NCBI GenBank assembly: GCA_964651515.1
Contig: CAZYYB010000038.1
Location: 1-27,302, forward strand
Direction of reading: 5' to 3'
DNA from: BOG-1184 sp964651515
Lineage (GTDB): Bacteria; Fibrobacterota; Chitinivibrionia; Chitinivibrionales; Chitinispirillaceae
DNA length: 27,302 bases
Shown: positions 15,823 to 24,028 of the stretch, one piece after another
How the letters are laid out: each line of letters opens with the position of its first letter
Position numbering within the stretch: the stretch's first letter is position 1
The notes under the pieces: generated by a model
What the model saw: the letters and a program-made list of their open reading frames with translations, nothing else
Database searches by the model: none
Told to the model about the DNA's origin: nothing
Translations under genes and position numbers: made by a program

Positions 15823-18342
15823 ATGACCTTGACTCATCACTGGTGGATTCCGGCCGGCCTTCTTGTCGCGATAGCGCTCTCCTACCTGTGCCGGCATTTC
15901 TTTCGTTTTGCGAAAAAGCTCACGACCGACCTGTCGGAGATGCATGCCATCGGAATTTTCCAGCAGACGCTCATCGACAATCTCACCGCCGGGGTGGTGG
16001 TTATCGACGTCCATACCCGTATCATCGAACGGGTGAACCCGGCCGTTGTCGCCATGTTCGGCGCTCCCGCGGAACGGATCATCGGCAATCGCTGCCACGA
16101 TCTCCTGTGCCCGCGGAATTCGGGACAGTGCCCGGTACTCGATCTGGGAAAGGAGATCGACCATGCCGAATGCGCGATGCTCCGCGCCGATGGAAGCCGA
16201 TTGCCGGTCCTGAAATCGGTAAAGCGCGTCAGGATCGACGACCAGGAAAAACTGATCGAGAATTTCGTCGATATCAGCGAACAGAAGGCGGCCGAGGCGG
16301 CATTGCATGATTACTCCGAAGTCGTCGCCCGGGAACGGCAGAACCTTCAGCTTATTTTCGATTCGGTCCAGATCGGGCTCCTGCTCATCGATAAGAATTA
16401 CGTCATCAAAAAGGTGAACACCGGCTTCGTCGCGATGACCGGCCGATCGGCGGACGAATTCGTCGGACATCGCCACGGCGAGGTCATCTCCTGCGCCTAC
16501 CTCAGCCTGACCAATAAGCCGTGCGGTGAAACGCCTTACTGCCGGGAGTGTCCTATCCAGAACCTGATCGATCGCATCCTGAAGGATACCGTGACGGTCC
16601 GGGACATCGAAGCGAACAAGGTCCTCCTGGTCAAGGGACGGCACAAGTCGATCTGGCTCTCGATCAACGGAACGCCGCTCATTCTCGACGGCACGGTCCA
16701 CGCGCTCCTGGCTATTGTCGACAGTACGAACCGGAAGCACATCGAGGACTCTCTCAACCATGCAAAAAATGTCGCCGAAGCGGCGGACCGCGCCAAAAGC
16801 GAGTTTCTCGCCAACATGAGCCATGAGATCCGCACGCCCATGGCCGCAATGCTCGGTCTCACCGGGCTCATGCTCGATACCTCGCTTTCCGGCGAACAGC
16901 GGCGGTACCTTGAACTGGTACGGGGCAGCGGAGAATCGCTGCTGAAAATCCTCAACGATATTCTCGATTATTCCAAAATCTGCGCCGACCGGCTCGATAT
17001 CGAGGTGACGGATTTCTCGGTGCGGGAGACCCTGGAGGATGTCGTCGAGATGCTGCGGATCACCGCTGCGGCGAAAGGCGTCGCGGTCAATTGCACGATT
17101 CCGCCCGAGATTCCGGCGATGATCGGCGGCGATCCGTCGCGGCTCCGCCAGGTGCTCATGAACCTTGGCGGGAATGCGGTGAAGTTTACCGAGAAGGGTG
17201 AGGTGCATCTTCGTGCGGCGGTCATGGAAAAAAGCGACCGGAACATCATGATGAGCTTCGAAATCACGGATTCCGGCATCGGCATTCCCGAAGATAAGTT
17301 AATACGGCTCTTTTCACCCTTCTCCCAGGCGGACAGCTCAACGGCCAGGCGCTACGGCGGGACCGGCCTGGGACTGGTCATATCCCGCCGTCTTTCCGAA
17401 CTCATGGGCGGGAAGATCGGCGTCGAGAGCACGGTGGGAAAGGGCTCCACCTTCCGCTTCACGGCCGTCTTCGAAACGCGCGCGTCCTCGTGCGGACCCG
17501 TCCGGAAGGTGCAGCCGTCTCCCGACGCCGCAGCGGCACTCACGGGTGCGCGCATCCTCCTGGTCGAGGATACGCTGACCAACCAGATCATTTCGCTGAA
17601 GATGCTCGAAAAAATGGGTCTTTCGGCCGACCTGGTTGAAAACGGCAGGGAGGCGATCGATCGCCTGAGCCGGGAGCCGTACGACCTGGTGCTGATGGAC
17701 TGCCAGATGCCGATTATGGACGGTCCGGAAGCGGCCCGGCGTATCCGTAACGGCGAAGCCGGCGAGCGCTCGGCCCAGGTGCCGATCGTCGCCCTCACCG
17801 CCCATGCCCTGAAGGAGGATGAAGAGCGTTGCCGCGAGGCGGGTATGAATGATTACTGTTCCAAGCCCATCGATTTTGAGCGGCTGCTAAAAATTCTCCG
17901 GCGATGGCTGGAAGACGGCACCGGGTCGCCCCCCCGCCCCGCGACACTCGTCAATGCCCCGGCCGGGCCGGAGCCGGTAAAAGGCAATCCCGGCCCCGTA
18001 TCGACGCAGGCATTCGATAAAAACGAACTGCTGGACAGGATCAGAGGGGATAAGGCCATGGCGAAGGAGCTGGCGATCGCCTTTCTCGGCGATATGGTCG
18101 ACCAGATCCGCTCTCTGCGGGGAATGGTTTCGTCGGGCGACAGCGCATCCTGCGTCCGACAGGCGCACCGGATCAAGGGAGCCTCGGCGAATATGAGCTG
18201 CATGGCACTCCGCCAGACCGCTCATGCCATGGAGCTGGCCGGCAGAGACGGGGATCTTTCCACGCTCCGGGTGATGCTGCCACGCCTGGAAAACGATTTT
18301 TCCCGCGCCAGGGAGTTACTGGAGAAAGAAAGCTGGGAATAG
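15823..18342 (+). CDS. Hybrid sensor histidine kinase: TM-PAS-PAS-HisKA-HATPase-receiver-Hpt
   Basis: This 839-residue protein starts at ATG 15823 (GGAG 6 bases upstream, 13 bases after cheR); an in-frame ATG at 15760 lies inside cheR. One N-terminal membrane helix (~7-27) is followed by two PAS domains (~45-170 and ~185-310). Both are cysteine-rich: CHDLLCP and GQCP in the first, CGETPYCRECP in the second. Next are HisKA with H334 (NMSHEIRTPM), HATPase with GTGLGL, a receiver with D626 (LVLMDCQMP) and a C-terminal Hpt with H782 (AHRIKGASAN). This is a full intramolecular phosphorelay like BarA or ArcB. Its Hpt could phosphorylate the receiver-PP2C protein or CheB in the same operon (inference). 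Confidence 0.94.
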   Translation: MTLTHHWWIPAGLLVAIALSYLCRHFFRFAKKLTTDLSEMHAIGIFQQTLIDNLTAGVVVIDVHTRIIERVNPAVVAMFGAPAERIIGNRCHDLLCPRNSGQCPVLDLGKEIDHAECAMLRADGSRLPVLKSVKRVRIDDQEKLIENFVDISEQKAAEAALHDYSEVVARERQNLQLIFDSVQIGLLLIDKNYVIKKVNTGFVAMTGRSADEFVGHRHGEVISCAYLSLTNKPCGETPYCRECPIQNLIDRILKDTVTVRDIEANKVLLVKGRHKSIWLSINGTPLILDGTVHALLAIVDSTNRKHIEDSLNHAKNVAEAADRAKSEFLANMSHEIRTPMAAMLGLTGLMLDTSLSGEQRRYLELVRGSGESLLKILNDILDYSKICADRLDIEVTDFSVRETLEDVVEMLRITAAAKGVAVNCTIPPEIPAMIGGDPSRLRQVLMNLGGNAVKFTEKGEVHLRAAVMEKSDRNIMMSFEITDSGIGIPEDKLIRLFSPFSQADSSTARRYGGTGLGLVISRRLSELMGGKIGVESTVGKGSTFRFTAVFETRASSCGPVRKVQPSPDAAAALTGARILLVEDTLTNQIISLKMLEKMGLSADLVENGREAIDRLSREPYDLVLMDCQMPIMDGPEAARRIRNGEAGERSAQVPIVALTAHALKEDEERCREAGMNDYCSKPIDFERLLKILRRWLEDGTGSPPRPATLVNAPAGPEPVKGNPGPVSTQAFDKNELLDRIRGDKAMAKELAIAFLGDMVDQIRSLRGMVSSGDSASCVRQAHRIKGASANMSCMALRQTAHAMELAGRDGDLSTLRVMLPRLENDFSRARELLEKESWE

Positions 18343-18363
18343 ACATGCGGCGCGAAAAAAAAG

Positions 18364-18392
18364 TTGAAAAAGAAAATAAGAAATGGGATAAT
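18364..18392 (+). promoter_or_regulatory. Sigma-70-like promoter for hemerythrin 3
   Basis: TTGAAA (18364-18369), a 17-base spacer and GATAAT (18387-18392) closely fit the sigma-70 consensus. The site lies in an A-rich patch just after the hybrid kinase stop. It suggests hemerythrin 3 can be expressed independently of the operon. Confidence 0.6.
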
Positions 18393-18393
18393 T

Positions 18394-18447
18394 GGTGCTG
18401 AATCGAACGCACCGGCAACGCCTGCGCTGCGCAGCAACGAACAGGCG
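18394..18447 (+). promoter_or_regulatory. Structured leader upstream of hemerythrin 3
   Basis: Two inverted repeats lie between the promoter and the RBS: GGTGC/GCACC (18394-18398 with 18409-18413) and CGCCTG/CAGGCG (18419-18424 with 18442-18447). The latter encloses a perfect palindrome GCTGCGCAGC (18426-18435). The purpose is unknown; this is a sequence observation only. Confidence 0.35.
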
Positions 18448-18494
18448 CCCTGCCCATTCCCCGTCAACGAGGGTACACCGGAGGAGGATTGCAC

Positions 18495-18902
18495 ATGGCA
18501 CTCATCGAATGGACTCCCGCGCTCTCCGTGGGCGTTGAGGAGTTCGATACCCAGCACCGGAAGCTCATCGATATCATCAATCGCTTCAACGATGCAATGA
18601 AATCGGGCAGGGGCGGCGCCTCACTTTCGGGTGCACTCAAAGAGGTCGCGGACTACACGATCTACCACTTCGGGTACGAGGAGCGGCAGATGCAGAGCAT
18701 CGACTATGCCGGCCTGCTCAAGCAGAAGAGCGAGCACAAGACCTTCGTGGATAAGCTGAAAACGCTGCAGAAGGACCTGGATGCCGGCAAAGTCATGCTC
18801 TCCATAGAGTTCATGGCCTTTTTGAAGACCTGGCTGACCTCGCACATCGCGGTCAACGATAAACAATATATGGCCGCTTTTAACGCCAAAGGGATACGGT
18901 AA
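18495..18902 (+). CDS. Bacteriohemerythrin 3, lacking one canonical histidine ligand
   Basis: This is a 135-residue hemerythrin-fold protein. ATG 18495 has GGAGGAGG upstream; an upstream TTG at 18489 is unlikely to be used. Ligands H21, H58, E62, H81, H117 and D122 are present, with HIAVND carrying the last two. The position four residues before H81, normally histidine, is Q77 (KQKSEH). It is otherwise closest in look to hemerythrin 1 (DAMKSG and MLSxEFMxFL segments). The loss of one His could change iron affinity or O2 chemistry. It is set apart from the main operon by its own promoter. Confidence 0.93.
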   Translation: MALIEWTPALSVGVEEFDTQHRKLIDIINRFNDAMKSGRGGASLSGALKEVADYTIYHFGYEERQMQSIDYAGLLKQKSEHKTFVDKLKTLQKDLDAGKVMLSIEFMAFLKTWLTSHIAVNDKQYMAAFNAKGIR

Positions 18903-19214
18903 AACGGCGGGGATCTCCTCCCCGCTCCTCCGCGCGACCGGCCACGATGCGATGCATCCCCCAGGGTTATTATTGCCGCCCTCCCCAAAAAACTCCTTGC
19001 GGCCGTGTCCGCCGAATGGCATAATCACCTCATAATTCACCAATTATCGGCGCTTCACTGAAGTCCGGTGCACGGGTCGCGGGTAACCGATTAAACTCTG
19101 CGAATCCGGGACAAAAGCGGAGCTATTTAATCGATAAATAGGCCGGGCGCCTATGCCGTTATTGCTGTCGGTTAATCGTGGCGGAGGTTTTACCGGGCAG
19201 GAGCGGGAAAATAC
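18903..19214. other. Intergenic region upstream of the MASE1 kinase
   Basis: These 312 bases carry no credible gene. They hold a GC hairpin just after the hemerythrin 3 stop, a dyad CTATTTA/TAAATAG (19123-19129 with 19135-19141) and three copies of TTAATCG (19088-19094 reversed, 19127-19133, 19172-19178). No clear -35/-10 pair was found for the kinase gene. Confidence 0.6.
18908..18926 (+). terminator. Possible terminator hairpin after hemerythrin 3
   Basis: The perfect 7-bp stem GCGGGGA/TCCCCGC with a 5-base loop starts 5 bases after the stop codon. It has no U-run on its 3' side, so intrinsic termination is doubtful. Confidence 0.35.
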
Positions 19215-22200
19215 ATGATAAAGGCAGATTCGGGTAAATCCCCGAAGTATCGCGCGGATGACCGCTTTTCCTTGAAGCGGGATGCCCCCCTTGTCGGCGC
19301 GGTCGGCGTCGCCTACCTCCTCGCCTATGAGCTGGCATTTCTCTTCCCCGATTCCAACAAGGTGCTCCTGGCGATCTGGCCTGCAAGCGGCATCGGCCTC
19401 GGCGCGCTCCTCCTCTGCCGCAAACGGTTGTGGCCCGCGATTTTCGCGACCCTCTTTATAACCGGCACTATCGCCAATCTCGTTCACGGCAGACCCCTGC
19501 CGGTAGCCCTCGGCTATATTGCCAGCAACCTCCTCGAATCACTGGGCTGCGCCCTGCTCATGATCCGCCTGTGCGGGCGCGAGCCGATACGTTTTACAAG
19601 GGTTAATGAGGCAATCGCGCTTATTCTCTGTGCGGTGGTTGTCAATGGTTGCACCGCATGCATCGGTGCAGCTACGGCGCTCCAGGTTTCGCCGACCTCC
19701 ACGTTCTGGAGATTATGGGGCACGTGGTGGATCTGCAAGAGCCTCGGCCTCCTTCTCGTAACGCCGTTCGTGGTCGTCTGGGTGCCGTGGCGTGACGTCA
19801 TGGCCAGGATCCTCCCGAAGAGAATTTTCGAGGGTACGCTCTTTATGGTGATCTGGTTTTGCGTTGCCTGGTACGCCTTTCGACCGGAGAGCGTGAAGCC
19901 GTTCTTCCTCCCCCGGCCGCATCTCTATATGCTCATAGCGCTCCTCGTCTGGCCTTCCCTGCGGTTCGGACGTGCGGCGACGACATTCTCGCTGCTCCTG
20001 CTTGCCGCCATCGCCATCACCGGGGAAGCGACGCAGGGCGGCCTGCTCTGGCTGTCGGGAGAGAGTACAACCGGCCGCCTGCTTTCCGTGCAGGTCTATC
20101 TCGCCGTCGTCTCCATCGTCGGGCTCCTTTTCGCAACGAGCCGGACGGAGGGAAAAGAGGCGCAGCGACGGTCCGAGGAGGAACGGGCCCGGCTTACCGC
20201 CCTTACCAACAATCTTCCGGATGCAGCGGTGTATCAGATTATCCGGCGGAATGACGGCACCATTCGAATCGCCTATCTCAGCGAAGGGCTCGAAGGCTTT
20301 ACGGGCATTTCCGCGACATCGGTCCTGCGCGATGCGTCCGGCCTCTACGAGCTTTTTTCACGCGAGGAACGTAAGATTCTTGCCGATATCCATCAAGCAT
20401 CGTTTGCCGCCATGAGCGCGGTTCACGAAGTTATTCGAATGCGCCATCTTGACGGGACGACGCGGTGGGTAAACCTTGCCGCCACCCCCCGGCTGCTGGG
20501 CGACGGCAGGGTAGCATGGGACGGCCTGATGATGGATGTTACCGAAAGCAAACGGGTCGCCCGGTTGACCACGCTTACCAACTGCATAGAGGATATCCTC
20601 AACCGGTCGCATGATACGAGTGAGATGGGCCGCGAGATCATTCAAACGCTCCGGCAGCATATGAGTATTGATGCCGTCGGCATCCGCCTCAAGGACGGTC
20701 GCGACTTTCCCTACCTGGTTCAGAACGGTTTTTCCGAGGAGTTCATTACCCGGGAGAATTGCCTCTGCAGCAGGACGGCCGAGGGGAAACCTTTAACCGA
20801 CGCGGATGGCAAGCCGGTGCTCGAGTGTACCTGCGGCCTGGTGTTGTCGGGCGCTACCGATCCCTCTTCGCCGCTTTTCACCGCAGGCGGAAGCTTCTGG
20901 ACAAATGCGGCCGATACCCTTCTGGACCTCAGCCCGCAGGACGATCCGAGATTTAATCCGCGCAACCGCTGCATCCATGACGGGTACTCCTCGGTCGCCC
21001 TTGTTCCCATCCGCATCGAAGAGGAGATTCTCGGCCTGCTTCAGTTGAACGACCGGCGGAAGAACCGATTCACCGCTGAGGATATTCGCTACCTGGAGGG
21101 CATCGGGAAAAGCATCGGCCTCGCGGTGATCCAGCATCGTTCAATCCGGTCCCTTGCCGAAAGCGAGGAGAAGTACCGGGCGCTCTTCAACACCAGCGAA
21201 GTCGGCATGTTCCGGTCAAAAATCGACGGGTCCGAAATTATCGAGGCGAATGACAAATTTTCCGCCATCTTCGGCTGCTCCCGCGAGGAAATTATCGGGG
21301 CCGCATCGCCCCGGTTCTGGGCGGACTCCGGCGAGCGGGAGGAGATGGTCCGCCGGCTTCGCACCGCCGGTTTCGTCAATGAATTCGAGTGCCGAATGAA
21401 AAACAAGGGCGGAGGAATCCGCTGGTGTCTCACCTCGCTGAAACACCATAAGGAATCGGGGATCATCGAAGGGTCGATCATCGATATTACCGAACGGAAG
21501 GAAGCCGAAGCCGCTCTTGCGAAGAGCGAGGGAAAGTACCGGACCATCGTCGAGAACCTCACCGACCAGCTCATGGTCAACGATTTTGACGGAAAGATCC
21601 TCGACGTCAACGAAAACACCTGCCGCACACTTGGCTACCGGCGCAGCGAACTGATCGGACAGAACCTCGCAAAAATCACCACGCTGCGGCATGCCGCCCT
21701 GAACCGCGAAAAAATGCACCTCCTTCGTGAACAGGGGTTCATGGAATTCGAAACCGTTCATTTGCGTAAGGACGGAAGCCTTTTTCCGTGCGAGGTGTCG
21801 GCCAAGGTTATTGCGCAGGAAGGCCGAGGGGTCATGCAGTGTTTCTGGCGGGATATCTCGGTTCGCAAAAAAGTCGAGCAAACCCTCCGCGAAAGCGAAG
21901 ATAAATTTTTCAAACTGTTCCATCTGAGTCCTCTCGGCATGGTCCTTGCCCGGAACTCCGATGTCCAGGGAGGGATCATTGTCGATGTCAATGAGAAGTT
22001 CCTCGGCATGATCGAGCAGCCCCGGGAAGAGGTCCTTGGAAAAAAATTGGCCGACCTGTCGGTGTGGGATGATGAAAAAATCTGGAAAAAAGCGAGTCGG
22101 GTCCTGGAGCTGACAGGAAAGATATCACAGGTGGAAATCCCCTACCGGTCAAAGTCGGGCAGGAAAGGAATTTTCCTGGTTTCTGTCGACAACGCCATCA

Positions 22201-23420
22201 TCAACGACGAGCATTATCGCATCGGTTCCGCCATGGACATCACCGAGCTTCGCCGCATGCAGGAGCTGGCGACCAAGACCGACCGGCTCGAATCGATCGG
22301 CGTGCTCGCCGGCGGCATTGCCCACGATTTCAACAACCTGCTTGGCGGCATGTACGGCTATATCGAAATGGCCCAGATGCAGGTGGAGTCGATGGAGAAT
22401 AAAAAACCCGCGGAATACCTGGGAAAGGCGCTCGGCATCTTCGAGAGAACCCGCGACCTTACCCGGCAGCTCCTCACCTTTGCCAAGGGAGGCTCGCCCG
22501 TCAAAAGGGCCGGATCGCTCGAAGCGGTCGTCAGGGGCAACGCGGAATTCATGCTGACCGGGACCCCGCTTACCTGCACCTTTTCCATTCCGGAAGGGCT
22601 TCGCACCTGCGAATTCGACGAAAACATGATCGGCCAGGTGATCGACAACCTGGTCATCAACGCCAAGCAGGCCGCCGTGGAGGGCGGCGGCGCCATCGAG
22701 ATTGGGCTGCAGAACGTCGACCTGCTTTCCGGCGAGCTCCCTCCGCTTAAAAAGGGCGGCTACGTGCGGATTTCGATCCGCGACAACGGCCGTGGAATTC
22801 CGGCGGAGATTCTGCCTAAAATATTCGATCCGTTTTTTACGACCAAGCAGTCGGGGAGCGGGCTCGGTCTTTCGACCTGCTATTCCATTGTCAAAAAGCA
22901 CAACGGGACCATCACCGTCGAGTCGGCGGAAGGGAAAGGAACGACCTTCCACCTCTACCTTCCCGCAATCGCTGCGGATGCCGTTGCGGCCGCCTTCGAT
23001 CTGCCGGAAAAAAACGATGCGAAACCTGGCGAAACCCGGGTCGGCTTCGGCAGGGTACTCGTCATGGACGACGAGGAGTACATGCGGGATGTCGTGGCTG
23101 CCATGTTGGTTGCCTCCGCCCGCTCGGTCGTATGCGCCCGGGACGGGCAGGAGGCGATTGTCAGGATACAGGAGGCACGGGTTCAGGAACAGCCCTTCGA
23201 CGCCATTATCATGGACCTTACCATTCCCGGCGGTATGGGAGGCCGGGAGGCGATCGGCAAGCTCCGGATCATCGATAAAACCATCCTGGCCATCGCCATG
23301 AGCGGCTACTCCGACGATCCGGTCATGGCCGATCCGATGCGGTTCGGGTTCGACGGCTGTCTTGCCAAGCCCCTGCGCAAGGCGGACCTCGAACGTGAGC
23401 TCGGCCGGCATCGGATCTGA
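19215..23420 (+). CDS. MASE1-PAS-GAF-PAS-PAS-PAS hybrid sensor histidine kinase with C-terminal receiver
   Basis: This 1401-residue protein begins with about eight membrane helices of MASE1 type (~20-310), followed by PAS (~335-450) and a GAF domain (~455-645). The GAF contains paired Cys motifs C516-x-C518 and C538-x-C540. Three PAS domains follow (starting near 645, 767 and 891). HisKA has H1037 in GGIAHDFNNLL, an NtrB-like subtype; the HATPase has its N-box near 1140 and GSGLGLS near 1214. The receiver (~1281-1401) has D1334 in IIMDLTIPGG and KPL. RBS CAGGAG lies ~14 bases upstream of ATG. The stimulus is unknown. The hemerythrin and NtrC-type genes just downstream are the likely functional partners. 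Confidence 0.94.
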   Translation: MIKADSGKSPKYRADDRFSLKRDAPLVGAVGVAYLLAYELAFLFPDSNKVLLAIWPASGIGLGALLLCRKRLWPAIFATLFITGTIANLVHGRPLPVALGYIASNLLESLGCALLMIRLCGREPIRFTRVNEAIALILCAVVVNGCTACIGAATALQVSPTSTFWRLWGTWWICKSLGLLLVTPFVVVWVPWRDVMARILPKRIFEGTLFMVIWFCVAWYAFRPESVKPFFLPRPHLYMLIALLVWPSLRFGRAATTFSLLLLAAIAITGEATQGGLLWLSGESTTGRLLSVQVYLAVVSIVGLLFATSRTEGKEAQRRSEEERARLTALTNNLPDAAVYQIIRRNDGTIRIAYLSEGLEGFTGISATSVLRDASGLYELFSREERKILADIHQASFAAMSAVHEVIRMRHLDGTTRWVNLAATPRLLGDGRVAWDGLMMDVTESKRVARLTTLTNCIEDILNRSHDTSEMGREIIQTLRQHMSIDAVGIRLKDGRDFPYLVQNGFSEEFITRENCLCSRTAEGKPLTDADGKPVLECTCGLVLSGATDPSSPLFTAGGSFWTNAADTLLDLSPQDDPRFNPRNRCIHDGYSSVALVPIRIEEEILGLLQLNDRRKNRFTAEDIRYLEGIGKSIGLAVIQHRSIRSLAESEEKYRALFNTSEVGMFRSKIDGSEIIEANDKFSAIFGCSREEIIGAASPRFWADSGEREEMVRRLRTAGFVNEFECRMKNKGGGIRWCLTSLKHHKESGIIEGSIIDITERKEAEAALAKSEGKYRTIVENLTDQLMVNDFDGKILDVNENTCRTLGYRRSELIGQNLAKITTLRHAALNREKMHLLREQGFMEFETVHLRKDGSLFPCEVSAKVIAQEGRGVMQCFWRDISVRKKVEQTLRESEDKFFKLFHLSPLGMVLARNSDVQGGIIVDVNEKFLGMIEQPREEVLGKKLADLSVWDDEKIWKKASRVLELTGKISQVEIPYRSKSGRKGIFLVSVDNAIINDEHYRIGSAMDITELRRMQELATKTDRLESIGVLAGGIAHDFNNLLGGMYGYIEMAQMQVESMENKKPAEYLGKALGIFERTRDLTRQLLTFAKGGSPVKRAGSLEAVVRGNAEFMLTGTPLTCTFSIPEGLRTCEFDENMIGQVIDNLVINAKQAAVEGGGAIEIGLQNVDLLSGELPPLKKGGYVRISIRDNGRGIPAEILPKIFDPFFTTKQSGSGLGLSTCYSIVKKHNGTITVESAEGKGTTFHLYLPAIAADAVAAAFDLPEKNDAKPGETRVGFGRVLVMDDEEYMRDVVAAMLVASARSVVCARDGQEAIVRIQEARVQEQPFDAIIMDLTIPGGMGGREAIGKLRIIDKTILAIAMSGYSDDPVMADPMRFGFDGCLAKPLRKADLERELGRHRI

Positions 23421-23461
23421 GCCGTTATGGCGAGGGGTTTAGCGGTGCTTTTAAATAGAGA

Positions 23462-23490
23462 GTGACAAATTGAATAGCCGATGGTATACT
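23462..23490 (+). promoter_or_regulatory. Sigma-70-like promoter for the hemerythrin 4-NtrC unit
   Basis: GTGACA (23462-23467), a 17-base spacer and TATACT (23485-23490) form a strong consensus-like promoter 55 bases before the hemerythrin start. It lies within the 124-base gap after the MASE1 kinase. Confidence 0.6.
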
Positions 23491-23544
23491 ACTATAGGTC
23501 AGCTATCGTGAAGGGCAAGTGAAATTATCCAAAGGCGGCGTTCC

Positions 23545-24009
23545 ATGGGAGTCCTGTTTATCTGGAATGAATCGTATTCGGTCGGCAGCGCCGAGATCGA
23601 CAGCCAGCATCGGCGCATATTCACCCTTGCCAATTCGTTGCCCGGGAAGCTTACCACCCGCGATATCAACGCGGCCATCATGGCGTTGTTCCGGCATATC
23701 CGGGAGCACTTCGTCGCCGAGGAAAAAATGATGAAAGCCATCGGCTTCCCGGAAACCGCCGATCACCGGGAGCTGCACGACGACCTGATTACCCGGCTGA
23801 GCGAGATCGCCGAGCGTTCGTTCCGCGACGAAGCGGCGGTCTCCGCGTTCAGGCAGTTTGTTTATGACTGGCTCACCGATCATATCCTGAACCACGATAT
23901 GCGGTATGTCCGTTTTGCCCGGGAAACCATGCCGGGCCTCCCCCTGCCCATGGAGGCGGTATGGTCCGGCACGGGCGGCAACCCTCACACCGAAACGATG
24001 CCGGATTAG
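23545..24009 (+). CDS. Bacteriohemerythrin 4
   Basis: This 154-residue hemerythrin has a complete ligand set: H22, H55, E59, H74, H78, H113 and D118. It is more divergent than the other three: FIWNESYSVGSAEIDSQH at the start, shorter helix-loop spacing, and a ~30-residue Pro/Gly-rich tail. The RBS is weak (AAAGGCGG). It ends 19 bases before the NtrC-type regulator, which suggests cotranscription. It may supply an O2 or redox signal to the adjacent kinase/regulator pair (inference). Confidence 0.93.
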   Translation: MGVLFIWNESYSVGSAEIDSQHRRIFTLANSLPGKLTTRDINAAIMALFRHIREHFVAEEKMMKAIGFPETADHRELHDDLITRLSEIAERSFRDEAAVSAFRQFVYDWLTDHILNHDMRYVRFARETMPGLPLPMEAVWSGTGGNPHTETMPD

Positions 24010-24028
24010 ACGGTCCCGGGAGAGCGCC

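Noticed and set aside
18364..18600. Small plus-strand open frame beginning in the promoter of hemerythrin 3
   Set aside because: It overlaps the promoter, the leader hairpins and the hemerythrin gene in another frame, without a ribosome binding site.
19050..19214. Possible c-di-GMP riboswitch before the MASE1 kinase
   Set aside because: A GGGTAACC segment caught the eye, but the conserved core elements of the class could not be found.
23906..24028. Upstream extension of the NtrC-type gene
   Set aside because: It would overlap hemerythrin 4 by ~100 bases and add a basic, Pro/Arg-rich segment. ATG 24029 has a purine-rich site and the normal receiver N-terminus.
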